A DNA stretch of 64,000 nt from Rubinisphaera margarita (GTDB lineage Bacteria; Planctomycetota; Planctomycetia; Planctomycetales; Planctomycetaceae), in assembly GCF_022267515.1 (NCBI RefSeq), contig NZ_JAKFGB010000009.1:62001-126000 (forward strand), in the 5' to 3' direction. The position numbers were made by a program, and so were the translations under genes. The notes under the pieces were generated by a model. It saw only the letters and a program-made list of their open reading frames with translations. It did not search any database and was not told the origin of the DNA. Position 1 is the stretch's first letter, and each line of letters opens with the position of its first letter. Positions 18,471 through 27,307 of the stretch are shown in pieces.

Positions 18471-20966
18471 ATGTCCCGCTTCAGGCTCCTCCCGCTTGGT
18501 CTGCTTCTGCTGTGCATGATCTTTTTCCCGGCTGTGAGTTCTGCCGCTGCAGAATTCCGGCTGCTTCCTCCCCGCGTTCAACTCGAGTCGACCGCTGACC
18601 GGCAGCGCGTGCTGGCGGTGATGGAAGAGGACGGTTTGACGACCGGCCAGATTCCGAATGCTGAGATCGAGTGGTCGGTGGAGCCGGCGGAGATTGCCCG
18701 GTGGGAGAACGATCGGCTGGTGCCGTTGAAGAATGGCGACGCGACGCTGACCGCTCGTCACAAGGAGAAGTCGGCGAGCGTGCCGGTGATTGTGAGTGGA
18801 CAGGACGAGGAGTTCGTCTGGAGCTTTCGGAATCATGTGCAGTCGGTTTTGACGAAGCATGGCTGCAATTCGGGAGCGTGTCACGGGGCGGCTGCGGGGA
18901 AGAACGGGTTCAAGCTGTCGCTGCGGGGATATGATCCGCAGTTCGATCACTTTGCGATCACCCGACAGGCGCGCGGGCGGCGGATTGTGCCGACCGACCC
19001 GGGGCTCAGCCTGCTGTTGACCAAGCCGACCGGAAAAGTGCCGCATAAGGGCGGGGCTCTCATTGAAGAGGGAAATCCAGACTACATGGTGTTGGCCGAG
19101 TGGATTGCAGCTGGTCAGCCGGAACCGAAGGAAAGCGATGCCCGAATCACCGAGCTGGAGATCTTTCCAAAGCATTATCGCGTGAAGCGGGGAGATCAAC
19201 TGCGGTTGATTGTACGGGCGAAGTTCAGCGACGGGCACGATGAAGATGTGACCGACTGGGTGAAGTTTGATTCGCACAATCAGTCGGTGGCTCAGGTGAA
19301 GGGGCCGGGGCGGATTAACGTGGCCGGCGAGGGAGAAGGGGCGATTCTGGCGTGGTATCTCGCGTTGAACGAGATGGCCATCGTGACAGTTCCCCAGGAC
19401 AAGCTGCTTGACCCCGAGAAGTTCGCGTTCGATGAGACGACGAATCGTGTCGATCGGCATGTGCTGACGAAGTTGCAGGAACTGGGGATTGCTCCCTCGA
19501 AACGCTGCAGCGATGAAGCATTTTTGCGGCGGGTGTATCTGGATACGATCGGGACGCTGCCGACGCCGGATGAAGTTCGCGCATTTCTGGCGGATGAGTC
19601 TCCGGACAAGCGGGAGCAGGTTATCGACGCGTTGCTCGAGCGGCCGGAGTTTGTTGATTACTGGGCTTACCACTGGTCGGATCTGCTGCTGGTTTCGGGG
19701 CGGCAGCTGCCGGGTGCGGCTGTGACGGCGTACTACAAATGGATCCGCGAGCAGGTGGAGCAGGATATTCCGTGGGATGAACTGGTCGAAAAGATTCTGC
19801 TGGCGAAGGGGAGTTCGCTGGAGAATGGAGCCGTCAATTTCTACGGGCTGCATCGTGATCCACTGCTGTTGACAGAGAACGTGTCGATGGCGTTTCTGGG
19901 GATGTCGATGAACTGCGCCCGGTGCCACGATCATCCGCTGGAGAAGTGGACCAACGATGATTATTACGGCATGGCGAGTCTGTTCGCCCGGGTGCGGGCC
20001 AAGGGCTGGGGCGGAGATCCGCGGGATGGAGATGGGAATCGGATTGTGTTCCTGGCATTGGACGGGGAAGTGATTCAGCCGCGAACCGGGCAGCCACAGG
20101 CTCCGCAACCGCTTGATGAAGAGGCGATCGGGTTTGAGGAGTTCGAGGATCGTCGGACGGTGCTGGCCGAGTGGGTGACGTCGCCGGAGAATCCGTATTT
20201 CACGAAGGCGATTGTGAATCGTGTCTGGGCGAACTTTCTGGGCGTCGGGATTGTGGAAGCGGTCGACGATCTGCGGCTGACCAATCCGCCGAGCAATCCG
20301 GAGTTGCTCGATTCGCTGGCCGAGTTTCTGGTCGAGAACGATTACCAGCTCAAGCCGTTGATGAAGCTGATTTTGACGTCGGAGACCTATCAGCGTTCGA
20401 GCGAGACGACCTCGGATAACGAGAACGATCAGCGGTACTATTCGCATTATTATCCGAAGCGGTTGCGAGCCGAGGTATTGCTGGATGCCGTCGGGCAGGT
20501 GACGGGGGTGCCGACGAAGTTCTCGCAGCGGCAGCAGTCGGGAACGGGGCTGGAGAAGATAGAGGTCGCGGACGGGACGAGGGCTCAGCAGCTGGAAGAC
20601 ACGAGCGTGGTGTCGTACTTCCTCGATACGTTCGGGCGGCCGGAGCGGCTGACGACGTGTGAGTGCGAGCGTTCGAGTGAGCCGAGTATGTCGCAGGTGC
20701 TGCACATCATGAATGGCTCGACGTTGAATGAGAAACTGAGCGAGAAAGAGAACGCGATTCAGAAGGCGATCGATTCGGGCAAGTCGGATCGGGAGATTAT
20801 TGAGGAGGCGTATCTGGCTTCGCTGGGCCGGGCTCCGAAAGAACGGGAGCTGGAGCAGATCCTGTCGCTGATTCCGGAGGACGTTTCGCCGGAGGATCGG
20901 CGGGTCATCTTTGAGGATGTCTACTGGAGTCTGTTGAGCAGCAACGATTTTCTGTTCAATCATTGA
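18471..20966 (+). CDS. DUF1549/DUF1553 secreted protein (planctomycete cytochrome-associated)
   Basis: An 831-residue secreted protein: signal peptide MSRFRLLPLGLLLLCMIFFPAVSSAAA, a cytochrome c-like or PSCyt2-type region (about 120-170, LTKHGCNSGACHGAAAGKNGF), a Big-2-like bacterial immunoglobulin domain (about 215-300), DUF1549 (about 325-530) with MNCARCHDHPLEKWTNDDYYG, and DUF1553 (about 555-830) with ENPYFTKAIVNRVWANFLG and NDFLFNH at the end. These proteins are a planctomycete hallmark and are thought to act at the cell surface or periplasm, often paired with sulfatase or WD40/cytochrome genes. Here the partner follows within a few bases. The substrate is unknown. Confidence 0.88.
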   Translation: MSRFRLLPLGLLLLCMIFFPAVSSAAAEFRLLPPRVQLESTADRQRVLAVMEEDGLTTGQIPNAEIEWSVEPAEIARWENDRLVPLKNGDATLTARHKEKSASVPVIVSGQDEEFVWSFRNHVQSVLTKHGCNSGACHGAAAGKNGFKLSLRGYDPQFDHFAITRQARGRRIVPTDPGLSLLLTKPTGKVPHKGGALIEEGNPDYMVLAEWIAAGQPEPKESDARITELEIFPKHYRVKRGDQLRLIVRAKFSDGHDEDVTDWVKFDSHNQSVAQVKGPGRINVAGEGEGAILAWYLALNEMAIVTVPQDKLLDPEKFAFDETTNRVDRHVLTKLQELGIAPSKRCSDEAFLRRVYLDTIGTLPTPDEVRAFLADESPDKREQVIDALLERPEFVDYWAYHWSDLLLVSGRQLPGAAVTAYYKWIREQVEQDIPWDELVEKILLAKGSSLENGAVNFYGLHRDPLLLTENVSMAFLGMSMNCARCHDHPLEKWTNDDYYGMASLFARVRAKGWGGDPRDGDGNRIVFLALDGEVIQPRTGQPQAPQPLDEEAIGFEEFEDRRTVLAEWVTSPENPYFTKAIVNRVWANFLGVGIVEAVDDLRLTNPPSNPELLDSLAEFLVENDYQLKPLMKLILTSETYQRSSETTSDNENDQRYYSHYYPKRLRAEVLLDAVGQVTGVPTKFSQRQQSGTGLEKIEVADGTRAQQLEDTSVVSYFLDTFGRPERLTTCECERSSEPSMSQVLHIMNGSTLNEKLSEKENAIQKAIDSGKSDREIIEEAYLASLGRAPKERELEQILSLIPEDVSPEDRRVIFEDVYWSLLSSNDFLFNH

Positions 20967-20986
20967 TCCTGACTTTTCACCGCAGG

Positions 20987-23887
20987 ATGCTGATCATGTG
21001 CTTGTTTGCGATGCTGAAAACATGGGGCCGCTTTCTCGGCATTCTCCAGCGGCTGCGCCGCCCTGACAGCCGAGCTGTCAGGGCCACCCAGGGATGGGGG
21101 CGTTCTCTGATTTGTGCGTTGCTGGCGCTGACGTGTGCTTCTTCGGTGAAAGCCGCTGAGGAATCTTCGGTCGAGTTTGCGACGCATGTGCAGCCTTTGC
21201 TGACGAAGTATTGCCTGGGGTGTCATTCGGGGGCGGAGCCGGATGGCGGCATGCGGCTTGATCAGCCGGAGATGCTGTCGCAGCCGTTTCGTGATGAGCT
21301 GGCGGCGATTGTGCCGGGCGATGCGGAGGCGAGCCTGATCATCAGGTTGATGAAGGGGATGGACGAGCCGAAGATGCCGCCGGAGGATGAGCCGGCTCCC
21401 TCGACTGAGGAGATTGGTTTGATCGCGCAGTGGATCAACGCGGGGGCTCATGGAGCGGCGGAAGCGATGGCGCTGTCGACGCCAAGGATCGAGCTGACGG
21501 CGCCCGAGCGGGTGCCGTCGTTTTCTTCGGCGTGGCATCCGCAGGGGAAGCGGGTGGCGATTGGGCGTCAGAATCGTTGTGAGGTGGTCGAGGCGGACAC
21601 CAGGGACGTGGTCGCGATCTGGGATGATTTTCCGGGCGCGGTCAATCGGGTGCAGTTCTCGGCAGACGGGTCGAAGCTGTTCTGTGCTTCGGGTCAACCG
21701 GGGTTGTATGGGGAGCTGCGGTGTTACGACGTGGCTTCGCAGGCACTGCTCTGGCAGCGGCGAGGGCATGAGGATGCGATCTATGCGCTGGCTGGTCCGA
21801 CGGTAAACGGGACGCTGGCGACGGGGAGTTATGATCGGACGATCGTGCTGTGGAATGCTGAGTCGGGGGAGAAACTCGGCACGCTGACGGGGCATCATGG
21901 GAGTGTGAATGCGCTGGCGTTTCATCCCGACGGGCGGATTCTGGCGTCAGCAGCGGATGACAGCACGGTGAAGCTGTGGGATGTGGAGCAGCAATCGCGA
22001 CTCGATACGCTGAGTGAGCCGACGATGGCGCAAACATGTGTGTCGTTTCATCCGTCGGGCCGCGTGCTGGTGGCGGGCGGGAAGGACAAGCGGGTGCGGA
22101 TCTGGTCGATGACCGGCGGGAATGCGGAGCACAGGCATCCGCTGCTGTATACGCGGTTCGCTCACGATGCGGCAGTGCTGGCGCTGGCGTTCTCGGAAGC
22201 CGGGGAGATTCTGGTGACGACGGCGGAAGACCGGACGACGAAGGCGTGGGAAGCCGAGACGTTCACGCAGCTGAAGAGTCTGCCGCGGCAAGCGGACTGG
22301 GTAACGTCGCTGGCTGCGGCGGGGAGTCCACCTCGGTTGTTGACGACGCGACTGGATGGATCGTGGTCGGTGAGTCGGCTTGATGTTCGTGTCGGCGAAA
22401 CCGAACTGGCGGAACCGTTCTCGCTGTTGCCGACGCCGAAGCCGGCCAGTCTCGACGGAGAGACGAGAACGGTCGAAGAAGTCGAGCCGAATGATGGAGC
22501 AGAGGAGGCGCAGGAGTTGACGCTGCCGGTGGTGGTTCAGGGGGTGTTGAATCGCGACGGCGCGGCTGATGAGGACTACTACGCGTTTTCCGCCAGTGCG
22601 GGAGAGTCGTTCGTGCTGGAGACGAAGGCCTCGCGGAACAAGTCGCCGGCAGATACGAAGCTCGAAGTGCTGACGGCGGCGGGCGAGAAGATCGAGGCGC
22701 TGCAGTTGAGAGCGATCCGGGATTCGTATGTGACGTTCCGTCCGATCGATTCGGATCGGAATGGCGTCCGGATGCACAACTGGGAAGAAGTCCGGCTCAA
22801 TGATTACATCTACATGAATGGGGAAATCGTGCGGGTCGAGCGGTTGCCGCAGGGACCGGATTCGGACTTTCAGTTTTACAGTCTCGGGGGCAAACGGCGG
22901 GCATACTTCGGCACCACGGGGTTGGCGCATGCTCTGGATGAGCCGATTTATGTGGTTGAACCTTACCGGCCGGGAGATGAGTTCGTGGAGAACGGACTGC
23001 CGGTGTTCCCCGTGTATTTCGAGAATGACGATGAAGGGACGCATCGGCTGGGGCATGACTCGCGGGTGCTGTTCACGGCTCCTGAGACCGGCTCGTTTCG
23101 GGTGCGGGTCTCGGATGTCCGCAGGTTTGGCGGGGCGGAGTATAAGTACGAACTGACGGTGCGGGCGGCTCAGCCTGATTTTCAGGCGAGTCTGTCAGCA
23201 GCTGAGTTGAAGATTCCGCGCGGGAGTGGCACGCGGCTGACGATCAGACTGGAACGAATCGACGGGTTCGAAGGAGATGTGCGGGTCGATTTTGATCAGG
23301 TGCCGGCGGGGGTGAAGATTGCTTCCCCGATTGTCGTTCAAGCGGGGCACTGGGAGGCGGATACGACGGTTTGCGTGGCGGCTGATGCCGACGCCGTCAG
23401 CGAGGACGTGCTGAAGCAGATGACAGTCGTGGCGACGGCGGAGATCAATGGCCGTTCGGTCGAGCATGCGGTGAGTGGGTTCAAGAAGATTGAATTGCTG
23501 GATCCGGCCAAAGTGGAACTGAATCTGGTGGTGACGGCGGATCAGGACTCGCCGGCGTTTGATGCGGCTCCGGTGGAGCTGACGATCGCGCCGGGGCAGA
23601 CGATTACCGCCGTGCTGCGAATGGACCGGAACGGGTTCAATGGCGGGCTGAAACAGGACGTGCTGAATCTGCCGCACGGGATCATTGTGGATAACATTGG
23701 CCTGAGCGGGATTCTGATTCGGGAGAATGAAACCGAACGGCAGATCTTTCTCACGGCGTCCGACTGGGTCGCCGAGCAGGATCGCTGGATTTTCGGCATG
23801 ACCCAGGGGCAGGGAAATCAGACGACGCTGCCGGTGAAGTTAAAGGTGCGGAAGCCGGAGCGGGAGAAGTCCGTGACGATTCGTTAG
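20987..23887 (+). CDS. Secreted cytochrome c (PSCyt1) - WD40 propeller - PPC-domain protein
   Basis: About 966 residues. A signal-like segment GRSLICALLALTCASSVKAA is preceded by 30 unusual residues. Then comes a haem-c PSCyt1 region (LLTKYCLGCHSG, residues ~65-140), WD40 repeats (about 165-470, e.g. LATGSYDRTIVLWNAESGEK, GHHGSVNALAFHPDGRIL), and a C-terminal pre-peptidase PPC-like part (VEPNDGAEEAQELTLPVVVQGVLNRDGAADEDYYAF). It is placed right after the DUF1549/DUF1553 gene and is likely co-transcribed and functionally coupled with it. The start is uncertain: a TTG at 20963 overlaps the previous stop, ATGs lie at 20987 and 20996, and palindromic element C falls inside the early codons. Confidence 0.85.
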   Translation: MLIMCLFAMLKTWGRFLGILQRLRRPDSRAVRATQGWGRSLICALLALTCASSVKAAEESSVEFATHVQPLLTKYCLGCHSGAEPDGGMRLDQPEMLSQPFRDELAAIVPGDAEASLIIRLMKGMDEPKMPPEDEPAPSTEEIGLIAQWINAGAHGAAEAMALSTPRIELTAPERVPSFSSAWHPQGKRVAIGRQNRCEVVEADTRDVVAIWDDFPGAVNRVQFSADGSKLFCASGQPGLYGELRCYDVASQALLWQRRGHEDAIYALAGPTVNGTLATGSYDRTIVLWNAESGEKLGTLTGHHGSVNALAFHPDGRILASAADDSTVKLWDVEQQSRLDTLSEPTMAQTCVSFHPSGRVLVAGGKDKRVRIWSMTGGNAEHRHPLLYTRFAHDAAVLALAFSEAGEILVTTAEDRTTKAWEAETFTQLKSLPRQADWVTSLAAAGSPPRLLTTRLDGSWSVSRLDVRVGETELAEPFSLLPTPKPASLDGETRTVEEVEPNDGAEEAQELTLPVVVQGVLNRDGAADEDYYAFSASAGESFVLETKASRNKSPADTKLEVLTAAGEKIEALQLRAIRDSYVTFRPIDSDRNGVRMHNWEEVRLNDYIYMNGEIVRVERLPQGPDSDFQFYSLGGKRRAYFGTTGLAHALDEPIYVVEPYRPGDEFVENGLPVFPVYFENDDEGTHRLGHDSRVLFTAPETGSFRVRVSDVRRFGGAEYKYELTVRAAQPDFQASLSAAELKIPRGSGTRLTIRLERIDGFEGDVRVDFDQVPAGVKIASPIVVQAGHWEADTTVCVAADADAVSEDVLKQMTVVATAEINGRSVEHAVSGFKKIELLDPAKVELNLVVTADQDSPAFDAAPVELTIAPGQTITAVLRMDRNGFNGGLKQDVLNLPHGIIVDNIGLSGILIRENETERQIFLTASDWVAEQDRWIFGMTQGQGNQTTLPVKLKVRKPEREKSVTIR
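21038..21090. repeat. Palindromic element C, copy 2, inside the 5' coding part of the cytochrome/WD40 gene
   Basis: The sequence GGCATTCTCC ... GCGCCGCCCTGACAGCC ... GCTGTCAGGGCCACCC is the same element seen between genes at 16142 and 49993. Here it is translated in frame, giving residues that read ILQRLRRPDSRAVRATQ, just before the signal-peptide helix. Confidence 0.7.
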
Positions 23888-23949
23888 AGTGTAATCCGTG
23901 GAGTCGCTCGATTTTCAGATCGACAACTATCGAAGAACAGGAGCTGCAA

Positions 23950-24864
23950 ATGCATACTTCCCTCAATCTCTCACGTCGGAATCTGCTTCAGGGAGCCGCG
24001 GCGATGGCGGCGACATGGCCGCTGGCCGGGTTTGCCGCGGAATCTTCCGGAAGCGATTCGCTGAAGGGGCGGATGTACAAGACGCTGAAGATCGGCATGG
24101 TGAAAGTGCCGGGGTCGATGACGGAGAAGTTTCAGGCGGTGAAGGAGGCGGGGTTCGATGGGATCGAACTGCAGGCCCCCGGCTATTCGATTCCTGAAGT
24201 CAATGAGGCGATCAAAGCGACCGGCATTCCGGTTGACGGGAACGTGTGTGCGGGGCACTGGCAGGTGCGGCACACCGATCCGAGTGAAGCGGTGCGGAAG
24301 CAGGCTCTGGAAACGTTGAAGCAGGCGCTGCGGGATACGCATGCCGTCGGAGGCCACACGCTGCTGCTGGTTGTGGGGCATGGGAAGGACGGGACCGAGG
24401 ACGAGTGCTGGAAGCGTTCGGTCGACAATATCGCTCAGGCGATTCCGCTGGCGGCGGAGCTGGGCGTGCATCTGGCGATTGAGAATGTTTGGAACGAGTT
24501 TCTGTACGATCACGAAGGAGGCTCGAATCAATCGGCTGAGAAGTTCGTGAAGTATGTCGATGAATTCGATTCGCCGTGGGTGGGGATGCAGTTTGATATC
24601 GGCAACCACTGGAAGTACGGAGCGACCGGCGACTGGATTCGTCAGCTGGACCAGCGGATCATCAAGCTGGATGTGAAGGGGTTCTCGCGGAAAGCGGGCA
24701 AGTTTACGAAGGTGGGCGAAGGGGACATCGACTGGGCCGACGTGCGGAAATCGCTGCTGGAGATCAACTATCACGGCTGGGTGGCCGCGGAAGTGGCCGG
24801 TGGCGATCTGGAGCGGTTGAAGGAAGTGTCTGCGAATCTGGATCGAGCGTTCGGATTGGGTTGA
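23950..24864 (+). CDS. TIM-barrel sugar phosphate isomerase/epimerase with Tat signal
   Basis: A 304-residue protein with a twin-arginine signal (MHTSLNLSRRNLLQGAAAMAATWPLAGFAAE). A xylose isomerase-like AP2E barrel follows, with KTLKIGMVKVPGSMTEKFQAVKEAGFDGIELQAP, a central LAIENVWNEFLYD motif (the family's Glu and Asn), WVGMQFDIGNHWKYG and a C-terminal WVAAEVAGGD. Family members isomerise or epimerise keto sugars or inositols. The Tat signal suggests export to the periplasm of a folded, metal-containing enzyme. GGAGCTGCAA precedes the ATG. The next feature is tRNA-His, and the gap 24865-25071 holds nothing else I can support. Confidence 0.85.
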   Translation: MHTSLNLSRRNLLQGAAAMAATWPLAGFAAESSGSDSLKGRMYKTLKIGMVKVPGSMTEKFQAVKEAGFDGIELQAPGYSIPEVNEAIKATGIPVDGNVCAGHWQVRHTDPSEAVRKQALETLKQALRDTHAVGGHTLLLVVGHGKDGTEDECWKRSVDNIAQAIPLAAELGVHLAIENVWNEFLYDHEGGSNQSAEKFVKYVDEFDSPWVGMQFDIGNHWKYGATGDWIRQLDQRIIKLDVKGFSRKAGKFTKVGEGDIDWADVRKSLLEINYHGWVAAEVAGGDLERLKEVSANLDRAFGLG

Positions 24865-25071
24865 GATTGAAGGCCCGGGAGCCGCGTTCCCGACTCTGAC
24901 GGGGGAAATTCAGGCATTTCTTGAACCCGACGGGGCGGAGAGTGTCGAAGTAGAGTGGACCCGGCGGCGAAATGCTGTCTGGTCTGTTGGAAATTGGACA
25001 CTTGAAACCGGGAAATCACTCCGGTAATGTATGTCGATTCCCCCCGGGTTTTGCCCCGGAGGGAACGGTAT

Positions 25072-25146
25072 GGTGCCCGTAGCTCAGCTGGTTAGAGCGT
25101 CGGATTGTGATTCCGAAGGTCGCGGGTTCGAGCCCCGTCGGGCACC
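25072..25146 (+). tRNA. tRNA-His (GTG)
   Basis: The acceptor GTGCCCG (25073-25079) pairs with CGGGCAC (25139-25145) and the extra G at 25072 pairs with the discriminator C at 25146, as in bacterial tRNA-His. The D arm (AGCTCAGCTGGTTAGAGC) is canonical, the anticodon loop reads TTGTGAT (anticodon GTG) and the T loop TTCGAGC is intact. No CCA is encoded. Confidence 0.95.
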
Positions 25147-25192
25147 CTGATTGTTTCTCTGGACAGTCTCTGGAGAAACAGGAGTGCAAAAG

Positions 25193-25228
25193 AAAAAGCC
25201 GCGTGAGATCAGCTCACGCGGCTTTTTT
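25193..25228. terminator. Bidirectional terminator between tRNA-His and the DUF1080 gene
   Basis: GCCGCGTGAG and CTCACGCGGC form a ten-base stem flanked by AAAAA on the left and TTTTTT on the right, so it can stop transcription from both sides. A smaller hairpin TGTTTCTC...GAGAAACA (25152-25180) lies just after the tRNA and may help its 3' processing. Confidence 0.88.
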
Positions 25229-25241
25229 CGTGTCCCGGACA

Positions 25242-25880
25242 TTATTCGGGAAGACGCTTGACCATAATTTTTCGGAAGTAGACCTTGCTGCCGGGGTCAT
25301 GAGCCTGCAGAGCGAAGGTGCCGGAACTCAGGACACGTTCAAAGGCTTTGCCGGCTTGAGCCCCTTCGGGCTCGTAGTAGTCGACGCAGACGTCGCCGTT
25401 GATGATGGTCTGGACGTGATTGCCTTTGACGATGATCTGGTAATCGAACCATTCGTTGTCGACGGCCGGGGCATCGTAGAGGATGTTGGTGACGGCGTAG
25501 AGAGAGCCGGTTTTCTTGGGGTCTTTTTCGTAGGTGTTGTTCACCTGGCATTCGAAGCCGCCCTTGGGCCAGCCCTCTTCCTGGAACTTTGTGTGGAAGT
25601 AGATGCCGCCGTTGCTGTTGGGCATCGTTTTGACCTGGCATTTGAATTCGAAGTTTTTGAACGGCCGATCATCGCCGACATAGAAGAGGTGGCTGCGTTC
25701 TCCTTTGGCGACGAAAGCTCCGTCTTCGATGGCCCAGCTCTCTTCGTTTTCATTGATTTTCCAGCCATCAAATGTCTTTCCGTCCATCAGGGAAACCCAG
25801 CCATTGTCTTCGGCGGAGGTGACGGTGGCGGAAAAGAGCATGATTGCGGCTGCAATCAGGGTTGGACAGATCGAACGCAC
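25242..25880 (-). CDS. Secreted DUF1080 protein (3-keto-disaccharide hydrolase-like)
   Basis: A 212-residue protein with signal peptide MRSICPTLIAAAIMLFSATVTSAE and one DUF1080 domain: WVSLMDGKTFDGWKINENEESWAIEDGAFVAKG, FKNFEFKCQVKTMPNSNGGIYFHT, GFECQVNNTYE and a final GTFALQAHDPGSKVYFRKIMVKRL. The family has a concanavalin-like beta-sandwich; some members hydrolyse 3-keto-glycosides, but most are uncharacterised and very common in planctomycetes. A bidirectional terminator at 25193-25228 ends this gene and tRNA-His from opposite sides. Confidence 0.9.
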   Translation of the reverse strand: MRSICPTLIAAAIMLFSATVTSAEDNGWVSLMDGKTFDGWKINENEESWAIEDGAFVAKGERSHLFYVGDDRPFKNFEFKCQVKTMPNSNGGIYFHTKFQEEGWPKGGFECQVNNTYEKDPKKTGSLYAVTNILYDAPAVDNEWFDYQIIVKGNHVQTIINGDVCVDYYEPEGAQAGKAFERVLSSGTFALQAHDPGSKVYFRKIMVKRLPE

Positions 25881-26057
25881 GGGTATTCTCCTTGGTGGGA
25901 AAACATGTTGGTTTGGAGTAACTTGGGTGGATCGCTGCTTCGAAGGCAGTCGATCAGCAGAACATCGATGTGAGCATAACGCTCTGCTGAGCGCGGTGCC
26001 AACCTGTGATCTCCCGGGCGGGAGTCACGCGAGATTTAGAGGAATACAGTAACGGAT

Positions 26058-27191
26058 ATGTCGAAGCCGAACGGGAAAAGTGCTGCCAAGCCGGTCCGCA
26101 ATTCACAGCGCGGGCTGGTGATCTGGCATGGAATGCGGATGCGGGAATTCGCCAAACTGGTGAACGTGGGAGCGGAACTCCACTGGAGTCAACTGCATCG
26201 CATTTTGCCAACGCTGTTCATGACGGCGCATAACTCGATCTGGTATCAGGTCGAACAGCTGCGAATGAAGCGGAAACTGGAGCAGACCGAGGTGCAGCCG
26301 CCAATTTTCGTGCTGGGGCACTGGCGGTCGGGAACGACGTTTCTGCACAACCTGATGACGCTGGATGACCGGTTCACGTATCCGAACCTGTATCAGTGCA
26401 TCTTTCCGCATCACTTCCTGACGACCGAAAAGGCGATGGCGGGGCTGACCAGTTTCATGGTGCCGAAGAAGCGGCCGATGGACAACATGCAGACCGGCTG
26501 GAAACTGCCGCAGGAAGACGAAATTGCGCTGCTGCTGATGACGACGTATTCGCCGTACCGGAACTTGGCGTTTCAGGGATATCGGGAGCGGTACGAGAAG
26601 TACTTCGACTTCAAGGAGGCTCCGCAGGAGGAACGCGACGAGTGGAAGCGGGCGCTGATGACGCTCGTGAAGAAGCTGACGATTCGGAACAACAAGCCGG
26701 TCGTGTTGAAGTCGCCGGGGCATACGTATCGCATTGAGATTCTGCGAGAGCTGTTCCCGGATGCGAAGTTCGTTTACATCTATCGGCATCCTTACGACGT
26801 CATTCGTTCGACGATCCACCTGCGTGGAGTGATGTTCCAGTCGAACGCGCTGGGGCGGCTGAATCTGCAAAGCAACGAAGAGTTGATCTTCGAGGCGTAC
26901 GAGCAGTGCATCAAGACGTACGAGCAGGACAAGAAGCAGATTCCCGAGGGGCATCTGTATGAAGTGAAGTACGAAGAGCTGGAGAAGGATCCGGTCGGAC
27001 ATATGAGGGCGGTTTACGAAGGGCTCGACTTCCCGGACTTCAACGTCGTGCAGCCGAAGATCGAGCAGTATGTCGCCGGTCAGAAAGAGTACAAGAAGAA
27101 TGTGTTCGCGACCGATCCGCATCTGGCGGAGGTTGTGAATAACCGGATGAAATTTGTGCTCGATGCTTACGGGTATGACCCGGTGGCGTAG
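26058..27191 (+). CDS. Sulfotransferase
   Basis: This 377-residue protein uses PAPS to put sulfate on a hydroxyl or amine of an unknown acceptor. The 5'-phosphosulfate loop is PPIFVLGHWRSGTTFLHNLM (about residues 82-101), and the 3'-phosphate-binding part is FVYIYRHPYDVIRSTIHL. HWRSGTTF is typical of the large bacterial sulfotransferase family (Sulfotransfer_3 type), abundant in planctomycetes. No signal peptide is visible. The divergent gap 25881-26057 separates it from the DUF1080 gene. Confidence 0.9.
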   Translation: MSKPNGKSAAKPVRNSQRGLVIWHGMRMREFAKLVNVGAELHWSQLHRILPTLFMTAHNSIWYQVEQLRMKRKLEQTEVQPPIFVLGHWRSGTTFLHNLMTLDDRFTYPNLYQCIFPHHFLTTEKAMAGLTSFMVPKKRPMDNMQTGWKLPQEDEIALLLMTTYSPYRNLAFQGYRERYEKYFDFKEAPQEERDEWKRALMTLVKKLTIRNNKPVVLKSPGHTYRIEILRELFPDAKFVYIYRHPYDVIRSTIHLRGVMFQSNALGRLNLQSNEELIFEAYEQCIKTYEQDKKQIPEGHLYEVKYEELEKDPVGHMRAVYEGLDFPDFNVVQPKIEQYVAGQKEYKKNVFATDPHLAEVVNNRMKFVLDAYGYDPVA

Positions 27192-27242
27192 GGGGCTGCA
27201 TTCCGCTCGGAATCGATGGGCCCGTGAAGCGCTCTACACGCA

Positions 27243-27285
27243 TTTCCCCCTCACCCTGACCTCTCCCCCAGGGGGGCGAGGGAAC
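27243..27285. repeat. CCCTCACCCTGACC-type palindrome
   Basis: CCCCCTCACCCTGACCTCTC and CCCAGGGGGGCGAGGG form an imperfect inverted repeat between two convergent genes. It matches the copy at 43602 closely. Confidence 0.6.
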
Positions 27286-27307
27286 TTGTATGGGGCGATG
27301 GTCTTTG

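Noticed and set aside
25072..25146. tRNA-His as an attachment site of the phage-like cluster
   Set aside because: The cluster begins 17 kb away, no integrase is present and no repeat of the tRNA 3' end was found near its borders.
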